Source of the DNA: Halodesulfovibrio aestuarii DSM 17919 = ATCC 29578
GTDB lineage: Bacteria; Desulfobacterota; Desulfovibrionia; Desulfovibrionales; Desulfovibrionaceae
Direction: 5' to 3'
Assembly (NCBI RefSeq): GCF_000384815.1
Contig: NZ_ARQF01000021.1
Location: 62,001 to 126,000, forward strand
DNA length: 64,000 bases
Shown here: positions 36,624 to 44,772 of the stretch, piece by piece
Position numbering within the stretch: the first letter of the stretch is position 1
Layout: each line of letters starts with the position of its first letter
Made by a program: the position numbers and the translations under genes
Notes under the pieces: model-generated
Seen by the model: only the letters and a program-made list of their open reading frames with translations
Told to the model about the DNA's origin: nothing
Databases searched by the model: none

Positions 36624-37007
36624 TTATTGCTCAAGGCCGCCTTCGGGATCACCGAAGAATGTATCGGTGATGTCTGTCTCTTCGGTTTCTATCGTGGCTA
36701 ACTTTTCATCAAGCCATTGGCGGAGTGCCTGCGCGGTGTGGTAGTTCATTACGATGCGTGAATGAACGTCTCGTATGAGAGTCTTTTCATCTGTCTGAGT
36801 AATGAGTTCCGGTCCTAACGTACCGTCTGGATTAATGGCGCGTTCCGAGAAAGAAGGGAGCTTGTCGGATTCTGTATAGAAGTTCATTTCTATTTCACCC
36901 TGCGAGTTCACGCCGCCCCACACTCCGTGTGTGTACTGCTGCTTAATACCTTCGCGGATGTCATATTCGAAACGAATTTTGGATGGAAGTTTGAAACTGC
37001 GGGGCAT
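36624..37007 (-). CDS. Small protein resembling DUF3467
   Basis: The 127-residue soluble protein has the layout of DUF3467 proteins: a beta-rich start (YTHGVWGGVNSQGEIEMNFY), a central RDVHSRIVMNYHTAQALRQWL segment and a C-terminal acidic tail. The assignment is tentative. AGGAG 5 bases before the ATG at 37007 places the start; a GTG at 37022 would overlap that site. The function of the family is unknown. Confidence 0.75.
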   Translation of the reverse strand: MPRSFKLPSKIRFEYDIREGIKQQYTHGVWGGVNSQGEIEMNFYTESDKLPSFSERAINPDGTLGPELITQTDEKTLIRDVHSRIVMNYHTAQALRQWLDEKLATIETEETDITDTFFGDPEGGLEQ

Positions 37008-37204
37008 AGTCTTCTCCTGCACATGGGTGTTTTATATTACAGCTAAATCCGGTAACTGTAAGTGTAATCGCATAGTAAGATGGAACATAACATACACAGG
37101 TGCAGTATAGTTAGCAAAGGCTTCTCCTGTCTGTTGGGCTTGACTGATTTGCTGTTATACAGCACAGTCTCTGCTCACGAAATCAACCATCCCGGGAGAG
37201 GATT

Positions 37205-37768
37205 ATGGCTGAATATACAAGCGAAAATCTCGACGCTAAACCGTATTTTGATATTGAATTGTTGCTGCAGCTGAGTCAGGAGACTCGAATTGACGGCGAG
37301 TTGATGGATAAGATGGCTGCTTTATGGGAAAAGTGGCTTGGCCATCTCACCGTAAAGAAAATCAAAGTAGGAAAAATCCAGTACCTCGCCGTTTGGCTGG
37401 ATGAAGAAGCAGAAAAAGACACTGATGGTGCATGGGATGCTTCCCCGTCTGATGCTTACATGATTACCAATCTCGCTCAGGCGTTTATCATGAGCAGCGT
37501 CTACTCTATTCTTCCTGATGTTGAAACCGCAGGCTGTGCTCCGGCACCAAAACCTACTGATGGGCTTGTTGCTGCTATGGAAGACCTCGGCTGTCCATAC
37601 AATTCCAACGCTTCCGCACTGTCCCGTCGTTATGCTGTGCTTACATTTTATCCGTTTAAGGGTGCATGTGACATCTGTTACCTGCAACCTGACTGCCCTA
37701 AGGGGAACGGACAAGATCAGGGCAGTGGCAGCTTTACCATCCCTGGTTTCGAATCCGACCCTCAGTAA
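37205..37768 (+). CDS. Hypothetical protein with C-terminal cysteine cluster
   Basis: A 187-residue soluble acidic protein. The N-terminal half has conserved-looking aromatic positions (ALWEKWLGHL, IQYLAVWLDEEAE). The C-terminal part carries C-x2-C-x5-C (CDICYLQPDC) followed by a Gly/Ser-rich tail, a possible metal or iron-sulfur site together with upstream cysteines at AGCAPAP and LGCPYN. I do not recognise the family. GAGAGG precedes the ATG. A terminator hairpin lies 30 bases after the stop. Confidence 0.75.
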   Translation: MAEYTSENLDAKPYFDIELLLQLSQETRIDGELMDKMAALWEKWLGHLTVKKIKVGKIQYLAVWLDEEAEKDTDGAWDASPSDAYMITNLAQAFIMSSVYSILPDVETAGCAPAPKPTDGLVAAMEDLGCPYNSNASALSRRYAVLTFYPFKGACDICYLQPDCPKGNGQDQGSGSFTIPGFESDPQ

Positions 37769-37780
37769 CAGTTCTAAATT

Positions 37781-38371
37781 TTACGAACTTGAATTAACCT
37801 GCAGCTGCACTTGCAACTGCGGGTTTTTTTGTACCCATTCAAGCAGTTGCGCTGTGGATATCGATGCATCATCTAGAGATGCTGCAGTAATTGATTCAGG
37901 GACTTCTTCAATAGCGTTTTCCAGTTTTTCTGCGGAGATTGTGATACCTTTTTCCAGTATCTGTAATCCCTTTTCTTCCATTATAGCGTTGAACAACAGT
38001 AAGGTGACAGTTCCTTCTGTTATGTTTTGAACCGGTTCTGTGTTCTGGTATGTAATGCTTCTGCGCATTCCGGAAATAGGGCTGTTGCGGCACATTGTGA
38101 TGCCTGCAACGCCCGGTGCCACAGCACCAAGCGCAATACGCGCATGGGCAGGAATGGTTGCCGTGTTTACGTCATCAACAGGCTTTCCATTAATGAAAAT
38201 TGTTTTGACGTGTGAATCTATGTATCCTTCATCGAAACCGAGTCGCTGTATCAAAAAGTTCATCATGGTATCGCCGATGTCCGCGGGGATATCTGAAGGC
38301 GATTGTGTAAGATATCGCCACGTGGCACGAGCACGGTCTGTCTTGTCAATTGTAAGGGTAACTTTCGTCAT
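37781..38371 (-). CDS. Hypothetical protein with MoaD/ThiS-like segment
   Basis: A 196-residue protein not recognised as a whole. Residues about 43-92 (LGFDEGYIDSHVKTIFING...ARIALGAVAPGVAG) parallel the beta-grasp sulfur-carrier protein encoded at 44489 (VKIMFINGK...DRLGLFPAVGGG). The C-terminal Gly-Gly of a carrier is not at the chain end; about 100 more residues follow, with a helical acidic part and a Gln-rich end. An AAAGG site precedes two adjacent ATGs, and the second fits better. It is in one unit with the AI-2E/PerM-type permease 29 bases upstream. Confidence 0.7.
   Translation of the reverse strand: MTKVTLTIDKTDRARATWRYLTQSPSDIPADIGDTMMNFLIQRLGFDEGYIDSHVKTIFINGKPVDDVNTATIPAHARIALGAVAPGVAGITMCRNSPISGMRRSITYQNTEPVQNITEGTVTLLLFNAIMEEKGLQILEKGITISAEKLENAIEEVPESITAASLDDASISTAQLLEWVQKNPQLQVQLQVNSSS
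37798..37830 (+). terminator. Terminator overlapping the convergent gene's 3' end
   Basis: CCTGCAG/CTGCGGG hairpin (one G-U) followed by T7 on the plus strand. It lies inside the last codons of the opposing gene. Confidence 0.7.
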
Positions 38372-38400
38372 CATTGCACCTTTGAAGTAAACAGGTTCAT

Positions 38401-39543
38401 TTAATGGCGGGAATTTTCAGATAAAATATGATGATATTCTTCACCGTAAATTTTAAGCATCACCATGACAAAACTCAGGATAAGAGGACCATATAGAATG
38501 CCGAGCATGCCAAATGTTTTCAATCCGCCGAGGATCGAAAGGAAAATGAAAAATACGGATACACCGGAGCTGTCACGCATAAAGTATGGGCGTAAGAAGC
38601 TATCAATTGCGGCAACAGGGATTGCTCCCCAAAGCACCATAAACAAGGCTGGTTGCCAACCGGACGTGATAAGCAGATAGACACTTGCCGGAATCCAGAC
38701 AATTCCCGTACCGGCGATAGGAATAAGTGAGCAGAAGCTCATGACTGTTCCCCAGAACAGCGGCGTGATACCGACAAAGGCAAGTCCTATTCCGCCGACA
38801 ATCCCTTGAATAATTGCTACGAGCAGACCTCCTACGAGCACAGAGCGGGATGTGGATCGCAATGTGTGCAGCAACGCGTCTTCCTGAGATTCACGCATTG
38901 GCCAAAGATATTTGAGGCCTGCAATCATTTTGCTTCCGTCTTTAAGTAAGAAAAAGACGATCAGCAGCATAAGAAGGAACTTAGCTACGAAGTTAAGGGT
39001 ATCTCCCAGAGCCGAAGTGCCGAAAGATACTAGTTGCTGTCCGACTGTTTTAGAAATGGTTGCAAGATATGACTTTATGGCTGCTTCGTTTATGTCAAAA
39101 AAAGGTACTTGTTCATGGAACCATTGCAAAATTGGGTTGTGCTGAATGTCAAAAAGGAATGACTCAGACTGCGATTGTTGAAGCCAGGTTGTCACCGCAT
39201 GTACGCTGTCTACAGCTTGCGGGATAAGGCTTGCGATAAAGAATGTTAGCGGTATGGCTATGCATAAAACAAGCAGCAGCATCGTAATGGAAGAAGCCCA
39301 GATTGCACGGTCATTAACCAAATTCAGGATACGCTTGTATACAGGGTAACAGCAGGCTGCAACCACAATAGAGATAATGATTGTATGTAAAAATGGCGCA
39401 GCGATGAGGTACACAAGATATAAGGAGAATATGAGAAGGATAAGTGTGAAGTATCGGAACAAATTGTTACGTGGGAATTTTAGTATAGGTCCTGTGTGTT
39501 CAGAGGAGGATTCTTGGGTATTTTTTTTTATTTCTTCAGTCAT
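38401..39543 (-). CDS. AI-2E/PerM-family membrane transporter
   Basis: A 380-residue integral membrane protein with about eight hydrophobic segments: two pairs at the N-terminus (about 28-50 and 75-108), a soluble middle, and the rest from about 205 to 370. The C-terminal family pattern is GGLKTFGMLGILYGPLILSFVMVM. The family includes the TqsA autoinducer exporter and Na+/H+ antiporter-like PerM members, so the substrate is open. The gene is followed by the ThiS-like gene on the same strand. Confidence 0.9.
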   Translation of the reverse strand: MTEEIKKNTQESSSEHTGPILKFPRNNLFRYFTLILLIFSLYLVYLIAAPFLHTIIISIVVAACCYPVYKRILNLVNDRAIWASSITMLLLVLCIAIPLTFFIASLIPQAVDSVHAVTTWLQQSQSESFLFDIQHNPILQWFHEQVPFFDINEAAIKSYLATISKTVGQQLVSFGTSALGDTLNFVAKFLLMLLIVFFLLKDGSKMIAGLKYLWPMRESQEDALLHTLRSTSRSVLVGGLLVAIIQGIVGGIGLAFVGITPLFWGTVMSFCSLIPIAGTGIVWIPASVYLLITSGWQPALFMVLWGAIPVAAIDSFLRPYFMRDSSGVSVFFIFLSILGGLKTFGMLGILYGPLILSFVMVMLKIYGEEYHHILSENSRH

Positions 39544-39696
39544 AAGCGGAGTATTTATCCATATATAGGTTCAATACGCAATGGCAGGATGCCTGCGTGC
39601 TTTAATACAAATTGTACCTCATTGTAGCCGTAATAGATTTTAACCGCCAATAAAAAAGTGGTTTATTCTTTGATACCTCTTTGTAAAAAAGACAGA

Positions 39697-40611
39697 TTAT
39701 GTATCAGCTACTGCAGGAAGTAACATGAGGTTTCGGCGATAGTCACAGAAGTCTCCCCATGCCCTGTCTTCCAACTCTTCAATGGCACCAACATTTTTTT
39801 GGAAGAGAGCAATTGCCAGCCGGTCAATAATTCGAATTTGTTTCCGTGCATCGTCAATATTGATGGCAGGAGGAAGGTCTCCGGAAAGCATGAGCGTTTC
39901 CATGTTGAATCGCTGAAGTTTTTTTGCGAACTCGTTTGCGTCAAAAATGGCTTTATATAGACGGCGTCTGCGCTTTTCCAGATATTCTATGGGCGCTGTC
40001 TTCGTGTGGCGGTGCTTTGCGGGAATAGACGTCAGAACCTCGACCCACGTGGAAAGCATTGAGCGAAATAGCGGATCATGCGGTAGGGTCGTCATAAAAA
40101 AATGTAAGAGAGCTGTGTGTAAAAAAGGTGAGTCCGGGATATTGGCTGTACGCAGATAGCTACGGGTTTCCATAGACAGAGAATCCGTCAGTGCAGGTGA
40201 TGAAGCCGTCAGGATTGAAACTGTTTTATCCTTAAGGTGCAATCTGGCAATGAAGTCAGTCCACATCCATTCCGGTACCGGTAATGAACATACATATTCT
40301 GCTTCATGTAGAATTATGCGCGGTGATTCTGTAACAAGACGGGACTTGAGGCTTGCTACATCCTTACAGGAAAGCGGCGTCCCCAATGTGGGCTCCAGTG
40401 TGTGAAGCAAGGTTTCGTCTGGAAAAATGATATATTCAAAAAAAGGCTCAATATCTGGATTGTCACTATCGATAATGAGCTGTTCAAGTTCGGATAGAGT
40501 GCAGACGCCAAGGACTGTTTCAGCATATTCCTTGACGTCTGCTGTGAAGTTTTGTCCCACATTTAACCAAGTGTTAAGTATGGAGTAGATCGTTTCGATA
40601 GTGGTGAGCAT
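39697..40611 (-). CDS. Hypothetical helical protein downstream of mazG
   Basis: A 304-residue predicted cytoplasmic, mostly helical protein with no membrane segment or metal motif. The C-terminal third is rich in Lys and Arg (EKRRRRLYKAIFDANEFAKKLQRF) and ends in DFCDYRRNLMLLP. I do not recognise a family. ATG at 40611 is preferred to a TTG at 40620, though neither has a good Shine-Dalgarno. It begins 26 bases after the mazG stop, suggesting co-expression. Confidence 0.7.
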   Translation of the reverse strand: MLTTIETIYSILNTWLNVGQNFTADVKEYAETVLGVCTLSELEQLIIDSDNPDIEPFFEYIIFPDETLLHTLEPTLGTPLSCKDVASLKSRLVTESPRIILHEAEYVCSLPVPEWMWTDFIARLHLKDKTVSILTASSPALTDSLSMETRSYLRTANIPDSPFLHTALLHFFMTTLPHDPLFRSMLSTWVEVLTSIPAKHRHTKTAPIEYLEKRRRRLYKAIFDANEFAKKLQRFNMETLMLSGDLPPAINIDDARKQIRIIDRLAIALFQKNVGAIEELEDRAWGDFCDYRRNLMLLPAVADT

Positions 40612-40637
40612 AAAGTGCAATCAGCGCGGCAGGAGCA

Positions 40638-41435
40638 TTAGCTGTTTTGTTTTTTTACATCATCCCAGAGCGCATCTTTTTCTTCAAAAGAAAGGTCTGG
40701 GAAAATCAGGCCGCGTTCCCGAGCGAGTGCTTCCATTTTTTCGAATCGGTCAAGAAATTTTAAATTGGTCTTATCAAGCGCAGTATTCGCTTTAATGCCT
40801 TTACGTCTGCCAAGTTCTACCAGAGTAAAAAGCACATCTCCGAATTCAGATTCAATAGCTTCAGCATCGCCAGATTCAATAGCCGCAGCAAATTCTTTCC
40901 ATTCTGCTTCGTATTGTTTTTCTACGTCGGCATCCTTATTCCAGGTGAATCCAACACGGGCTGCTTTGGAGTTGAGACGGTACGCTTTAAGCAAGGATGG
41001 AAGTCCCTTAGGGAGACTGTCGAAGGTGCCTTTAGGCGCATCTTCATCATTTCCTTTCTTTTCTGTGCGTTTAATTTTTTCCCAGTTAGCCCAGATCTCT
41101 TCAACGTTCTGTACGCCCATTTCGCCAAATACGTGCGGATGACGACGGATCATTTTCGCAGCGTTTTCCTGCATGGAATCTGCAAGGCTAAAACCTTCTT
41201 TTTCGTACATGCTGCTGATGAAGAGAATAAGGAACATAACATCGCCCATTTCTTCGCGCACATCTACATTTTTACCGCTGCGAATGGCATCTACGAGTTC
41301 GTAGGTTTCTTCCAGCAGGTAATCACACAAGGTTTGTGGAGTCTGTTCCTTATCCCAAGGACACCCGTTTTCACCGAGGAGCTCGTCAATTACGTTCCGC
41401 AGGGCAAGCAGGGATTCAGTAGTACTTTTATTCAT
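40638..41435 (-). CDS. mazG: Nucleoside triphosphate pyrophosphohydrolase MazG
   Basis: All-alpha NTP pyrophosphatase that removes non-canonical NTPs and is linked to stringent-response survival in E. coli. The first MazG domain shows GCPWDKEQTPQTLCDYLLEE with EETYELVDAI and EEMGDVMFLIL, the E-x2-E and E-x2-D metal ligands. A second domain has EFGDVLFTLVELGR. The 265-residue length fits the two-domain form. It starts 95 bases after the cvpA stop, beyond a terminator. Confidence 0.95.
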   Translation of the reverse strand: MNKSTTESLLALRNVIDELLGENGCPWDKEQTPQTLCDYLLEETYELVDAIRSGKNVDVREEMGDVMFLILFISSMYEKEGFSLADSMQENAAKMIRRHPHVFGEMGVQNVEEIWANWEKIKRTEKKGNDEDAPKGTFDSLPKGLPSLLKAYRLNSKAARVGFTWNKDADVEKQYEAEWKEFAAAIESGDAEAIESEFGDVLFTLVELGRRKGIKANTALDKTNLKFLDRFEKMEALARERGLIFPDLSFEEKDALWDDVKKQNS

Positions 41436-41484
41436 TGTTTTGCTCTTCGTTTTCTCTGGTATGGTTATTACATTGGATACACAT

Positions 41485-41510
41485 AAAAAAGCCCTTGGCT
41501 ATGCAAGGGC
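41485..41510 (-). terminator. Terminator after cvpA
   Basis: GCCCTTG/CAAGGGC hairpin followed by T6 on the minus strand. Confidence 0.85.
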
Positions 41511-41530
41511 AGTTAATCGTAAAGTTGTAG

Positions 41531-41995
41531 TTATAACGTAGCGGGAATAAACTGCCGTAGCATATCTGTGATGATGCGCAGATGGGGTACAAAAAGAGAA
41601 GTCTGCACGACTTCAATTTTAGGAAAGAAGTTTAGCAAAAATGCAAGAATGATACAGCAGAGCAGCAACCCCTTAGCGCAACCGAGCATGCCTCCTAAGA
41701 TGTAATCAAGCCATGCAGCACCGGCAGCGCCTATGATTTTACGGAGTAGCGCAGAAATGATGGCTACAAGGAGTAGTACTCCGAAGAAAATAAAAGCGTA
41801 AGACGCAACTGCGGCCCATTTAGGGTTGATAACAGATTTAAGATGGATTGTGAGCTGTTCATAATAATTATTGGCTAAAATGAAACCGCCAACTACGCCA
41901 GCAATGGATGTTACTTCCAGGATGAGACCTCTAAAAAAGCCCCGGATACAGAAAAATCCAGTAATGACAATAAATATTAAATCAAGATAGTTCAT
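41531..41995 (-). CDS. cvpA: CvpA-family membrane protein
   Basis: A 154-residue protein with four hydrophobic helices at about 2-20, 24-45, 62-85 and 100-122. The family pattern near the N-terminus is LDLIFIVITGFFCIRGFFRGL, and GAAWLDYILGGMLGCAKGLLLC follows in the third to fourth helix. CvpA proteins are needed for colicin V production in E. coli and are otherwise linked to envelope integrity. It is upstream of mazG with a terminator between. Confidence 0.9.
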   Translation of the reverse strand: MNYLDLIFIVITGFFCIRGFFRGLILEVTSIAGVVGGFILANNYYEQLTIHLKSVINPKWAAVASYAFIFFGVLLLVAIISALLRKIIGAAGAAWLDYILGGMLGCAKGLLLCCIILAFLLNFFPKIEVVQTSLFVPHLRIITDMLRQFIPATL

Positions 41996-42178
41996 GCATG
42001 ACCTACAAAAAGGGTAATCGGTTTTGAGTCTTTGCGAGTAGTAGCATAAAAAAGTACGGTGGAAAAGGTAGCGTTTTACACAATTACATTTGCGTTTGTG
42101 GGTAACTATGAGTAGTTTTTGTCAAAATAAATTATACGACTTTGTTGTTTGCGTGCTATTTGGGGGAAATAAAATACC

Positions 42179-43411
42179 ATGACGATTTCTAGCCTTAATA
42201 TTGGGCAGACTCTCTCTGGTGATGTGCAACTTGCTAACGGGAGAAGGCTGTTTTCATCTGGACATATTATTACAGAACAAACGTTGCGTGTGCTCAAAAT
42301 TTGGGGTGTACGGGATGTGCCATTATGTGATTTTTCAAATGAGGAACTAAAAGGGCAGCGAGATAATGAATTTGCCAATATACATATTGATAGCTGCACA
42401 TCTGCAATGCAAATCCTATTTCGTGATGCCGACACCACCTTATTCCCAATTTCTTGTTTGTTAAAAGAATGCATCATCCTTGCAAATAGAGATAAACACC
42501 AGTGCGACGGTTTTTTCCCCTATTTGCGTTCTTCTTTTACCGCAAATTTGCAGTCCTCCAGCAGTGATGATTATATATCGCATGTATGTATAGATAGTAT
42601 CTTTGCAGAGTATGACAGTATTCCAGAAGATTTTTTCGTATTCACGAAGATGTTGAATGATGTTTATCTTACTTCTGAAGCGGTTGTCTCTGCAATAGAT
42701 AAGAATAAGAGAATTAAAAATAAGATACTTAAGATATGCGATTCTTTAATTCATGTTCAAGGTTGTGATGTGGCATCGGTATATGGCTGCACTTCTTTTT
42801 TGGGAAACAGAACTGTATTATATTTAGCACTTGTGCTAGTGTATATACACCATGTCAAAGAGTATTATAACTCTGATGTGTTGATGCATCATGGTCGATG
42901 TGCAATTACAACAGGGATTGCAGCACGCTGTATTGCTGCTGCTGTAGGCGTATACGGAAGAGAGTGTTTTTTTTCCAACGGAATATTACGTGATATTGGC
43001 TACATGTTTTATAGTCGTCATTTTGCATCGGCATATGAAAAAGTACGACAAAAGGTTTTATGTAGCGACGCGGATATTTGTGCTGTTGAAGAACAGTATA
43101 TGGGGATGAACCATGCAGAAGTTGGTGGACGTATTTTAAAAAAACTTGGTTTTCCTGCCTCTATCGAAAAAAGTGTGCAGCAGCACCATACACCATTCAA
43201 TGAAATTAATACAAAAGAATACGCCGTAATGCATGTTGCAGAGATTGTCGCAAGGGCACTTACATTTGATCCTGCTTATGATGTCCCTCATTCCGCAGTT
43301 GATTGTAATGCTTTTAAAATGTTGAATATTACAGAAGTTACTCTTTCTGAACTTGTGAAGAACATCTATCTTAAGTCGAAAGAAATTGTACGGTTGGCAT
43401 ATGAAGAATAG
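42179..43411 (+). CDS. HDOD-like signalling protein lacking the HD dyad
   Basis: The 410-residue cytoplasmic protein has an N-terminal segment (about 1-50, LNIGQTLSGDVQLANGRRLF) like that found before HD-GYP and HDOD domains. An HDOD-like region lies at about 170-400, with MHHGRCAITTGIAARCIA, SNGILRDIGYMF, MNHAEVGGRILKKLGFP and IEKSVQQHHTPF. The place of the HD dyad reads RD, so it is unlikely to be a phosphodiesterase. The start ATG has no strong Shine-Dalgarno. Its stop overlaps the start of the GAF/PAS gene by 11 bases, so the two are coupled and probably work together. Confidence 0.82.
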   Translation: MTISSLNIGQTLSGDVQLANGRRLFSSGHIITEQTLRVLKIWGVRDVPLCDFSNEELKGQRDNEFANIHIDSCTSAMQILFRDADTTLFPISCLLKECIILANRDKHQCDGFFPYLRSSFTANLQSSSSDDYISHVCIDSIFAEYDSIPEDFFVFTKMLNDVYLTSEAVVSAIDKNKRIKNKILKICDSLIHVQGCDVASVYGCTSFLGNRTVLYLALVLVYIHHVKEYYNSDVLMHHGRCAITTGIAARCIAAAVGVYGRECFFSNGILRDIGYMFYSRHFASAYEKVRQKVLCSDADICAVEEQYMGMNHAEVGGRILKKLGFPASIEKSVQQHHTPFNEINTKEYAVMHVAEIVARALTFDPAYDVPHSAVDCNAFKMLNITEVTLSELVKNIYLKSKEIVRLAYEE

Positions 43412-44381
43412 AACCGCATCTGCTGGTGAAGAGTGTCTTGAAAATCGGGTTGTCCGATTAGAAGATCAGGCTCGATTTACACTGGATGCTTTGGAACTTG
43501 CTGCGTCGCTTGGTGATTTTAAAGTGAGCATAAGCTCGCTGCATGACCCCACTCTGTTACTGCATGAGGTAGTCTCGCGTGTGGCAACAATTACCTCTTT
43601 TACTGCTTCAGCTGTGTATCTTGTTGATGAAGGCATTTCGGATTTTTATTTAGCCTATTCAGATCAACAGGAGTGGAATGACAAAATAGAGTCTGCCATA
43701 GCATCATTTATTGATAGTGGTATGTTTGCCTTTGCTCTTAGAGAAGGGCGTCCTGTGGTTGTGCACTCGGTTGAGTTGCAGCGCAGAGTATTGCTTCATG
43801 TTTTGGAAACATCTTCCCGTGTGCGGGGAATGTTTGTCGGGGTCTTCCCTGACGGTGCAAAAAACCTTACCGCAATCGAAATGGCATTGCTCTCGATTGT
43901 GTGTAAAAATTGTGCATCCGCTGTTGAAGTTTTCGAACTCTATAAATGCTTTAGGAGCGGCGGCGAAGATGTAGTTGCCTTTTCAGAGTCTCTTCCTGTG
44001 GGATTTCTTGATATAGATGAAAGCGGGCGTATTCTTTTTGCAAATAAGGTTGCCGGAAAATTGTTGGATAGTGTTGCCACTCCGGAAAAAAGACATTTTA
44101 TTGATTTTCTTGTGGCTGAAGAGCGTGATCGTATAGAATCACTGCTCATCAGTTGTCTTGCTTTTTGTATGCCGAGACAGGAATATCAGGCTGAAGCACT
44201 CGCAAAGCCGCAAAGCACTATGCGTACACACACGGTACTTGATTCTGTGAATGGGCAGAAGGTTGTGAGTCTCCATATTACCCCGTTAGTAAGAAATGGC
44301 GGAATGGTGCTGCGGGGGATTCTAGCTCCAGCGGACGAAACGCCTACAGGGGAAGAACAAATAGAGGGAATGTCGTTGTAA
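43401..44381 (+). CDS. GAF- and PAS-domain signalling protein without output domain
   Basis: A 326-residue cytoplasmic protein. A short coiled-coil start (ENRVVRLEDQARFTLDALELAASLG) is followed by a GAF-like domain (about 45-185, with LLHEVVSRVATITSFTASAVYLV). A PAS domain follows (about 200-310, with LPVGFLDIDESGRILFANKVAGKLL). No kinase, GGDEF or EAL domain follows. It overlaps the HDOD gene by 11 bases; ATG at 43401 is used rather than a TTG at 43386. It may sense a small ligand or redox state for its partner, by inference. Confidence 0.8.
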   Translation: MKNRTASAGEECLENRVVRLEDQARFTLDALELAASLGDFKVSISSLHDPTLLLHEVVSRVATITSFTASAVYLVDEGISDFYLAYSDQQEWNDKIESAIASFIDSGMFAFALREGRPVVVHSVELQRRVLLHVLETSSRVRGMFVGVFPDGAKNLTAIEMALLSIVCKNCASAVEVFELYKCFRSGGEDVVAFSESLPVGFLDIDESGRILFANKVAGKLLDSVATPEKRHFIDFLVAEERDRIESLLISCLAFCMPRQEYQAEALAKPQSTMRTHTVLDSVNGQKVVSLHITPLVRNGGMVLRGILAPADETPTGEEQIEGMSL

Positions 44382-44488
44382 GAAGGCACGGTCCATAAAG
44401 GCTACGATATTGCAAAGAACCTCTATGTTGTGTTCTGTCACTATTTTTTTTATTGTTTATTCTGGATGTGTAAACAAAGGAATATAGC

Positions 44489-44713
44489 ATGCAGGTAGAA
44501 ATAAAATGTTTTGCCACACTTTCTGATTTCACACCAAAAGGTGGTTTTCTGGCTGTAGACGATGGTTCAACCGTCAAACAGGTTATAGATCTCCTTGGTA
44601 TTAAAGCGGAAGATGTAAAGATTATGTTCATCAACGGAAAGCATGAATCGTTGGAAAGCGTGCTGAAGGAAGGAGACCGTCTTGGTCTTTTCCCCGCTGT
44701 CGGTGGTGGCTAG
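44489..44713 (+). CDS. MoaD/ThiS-family sulfur carrier protein
   Basis: A 74-residue beta-grasp protein ending in AVGGG, the C-terminal Gly-Gly needed for adenylation and thiocarboxylation. The core is QVEIKCFATLSDF...VKQVIDLLGIKAEDVKIMFING. It might serve molybdopterin (with tungsten or molybdenum enzymes), thiamine or another sulfur-transfer path. No E1-like enzyme is adjacent, so the pathway cannot be fixed. GGAATA upstream acts as a weak ribosome binding site. It is a single-gene unit with a terminator. Confidence 0.9.
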   Translation: MQVEIKCFATLSDFTPKGGFLAVDDGSTVKQVIDLLGIKAEDVKIMFINGKHESLESVLKEGDRLGLFPAVGGG

Positions 44714-44727
44714 CGCGGATTATTGTA

Positions 44728-44770
44728 AAAAAAGTGTGCCCTTAGTTACTGTGTAGCTAAGGGCGTTTTT
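44728..44770. terminator. Bidirectional terminator between the MoaD-like gene and recQ
   Basis: GCCCTTAG/CTAAGGGC hairpin (44738-44764), with an A7 run before and T5 after. Confidence 0.9.
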
Positions 44771-44772
44771 AT

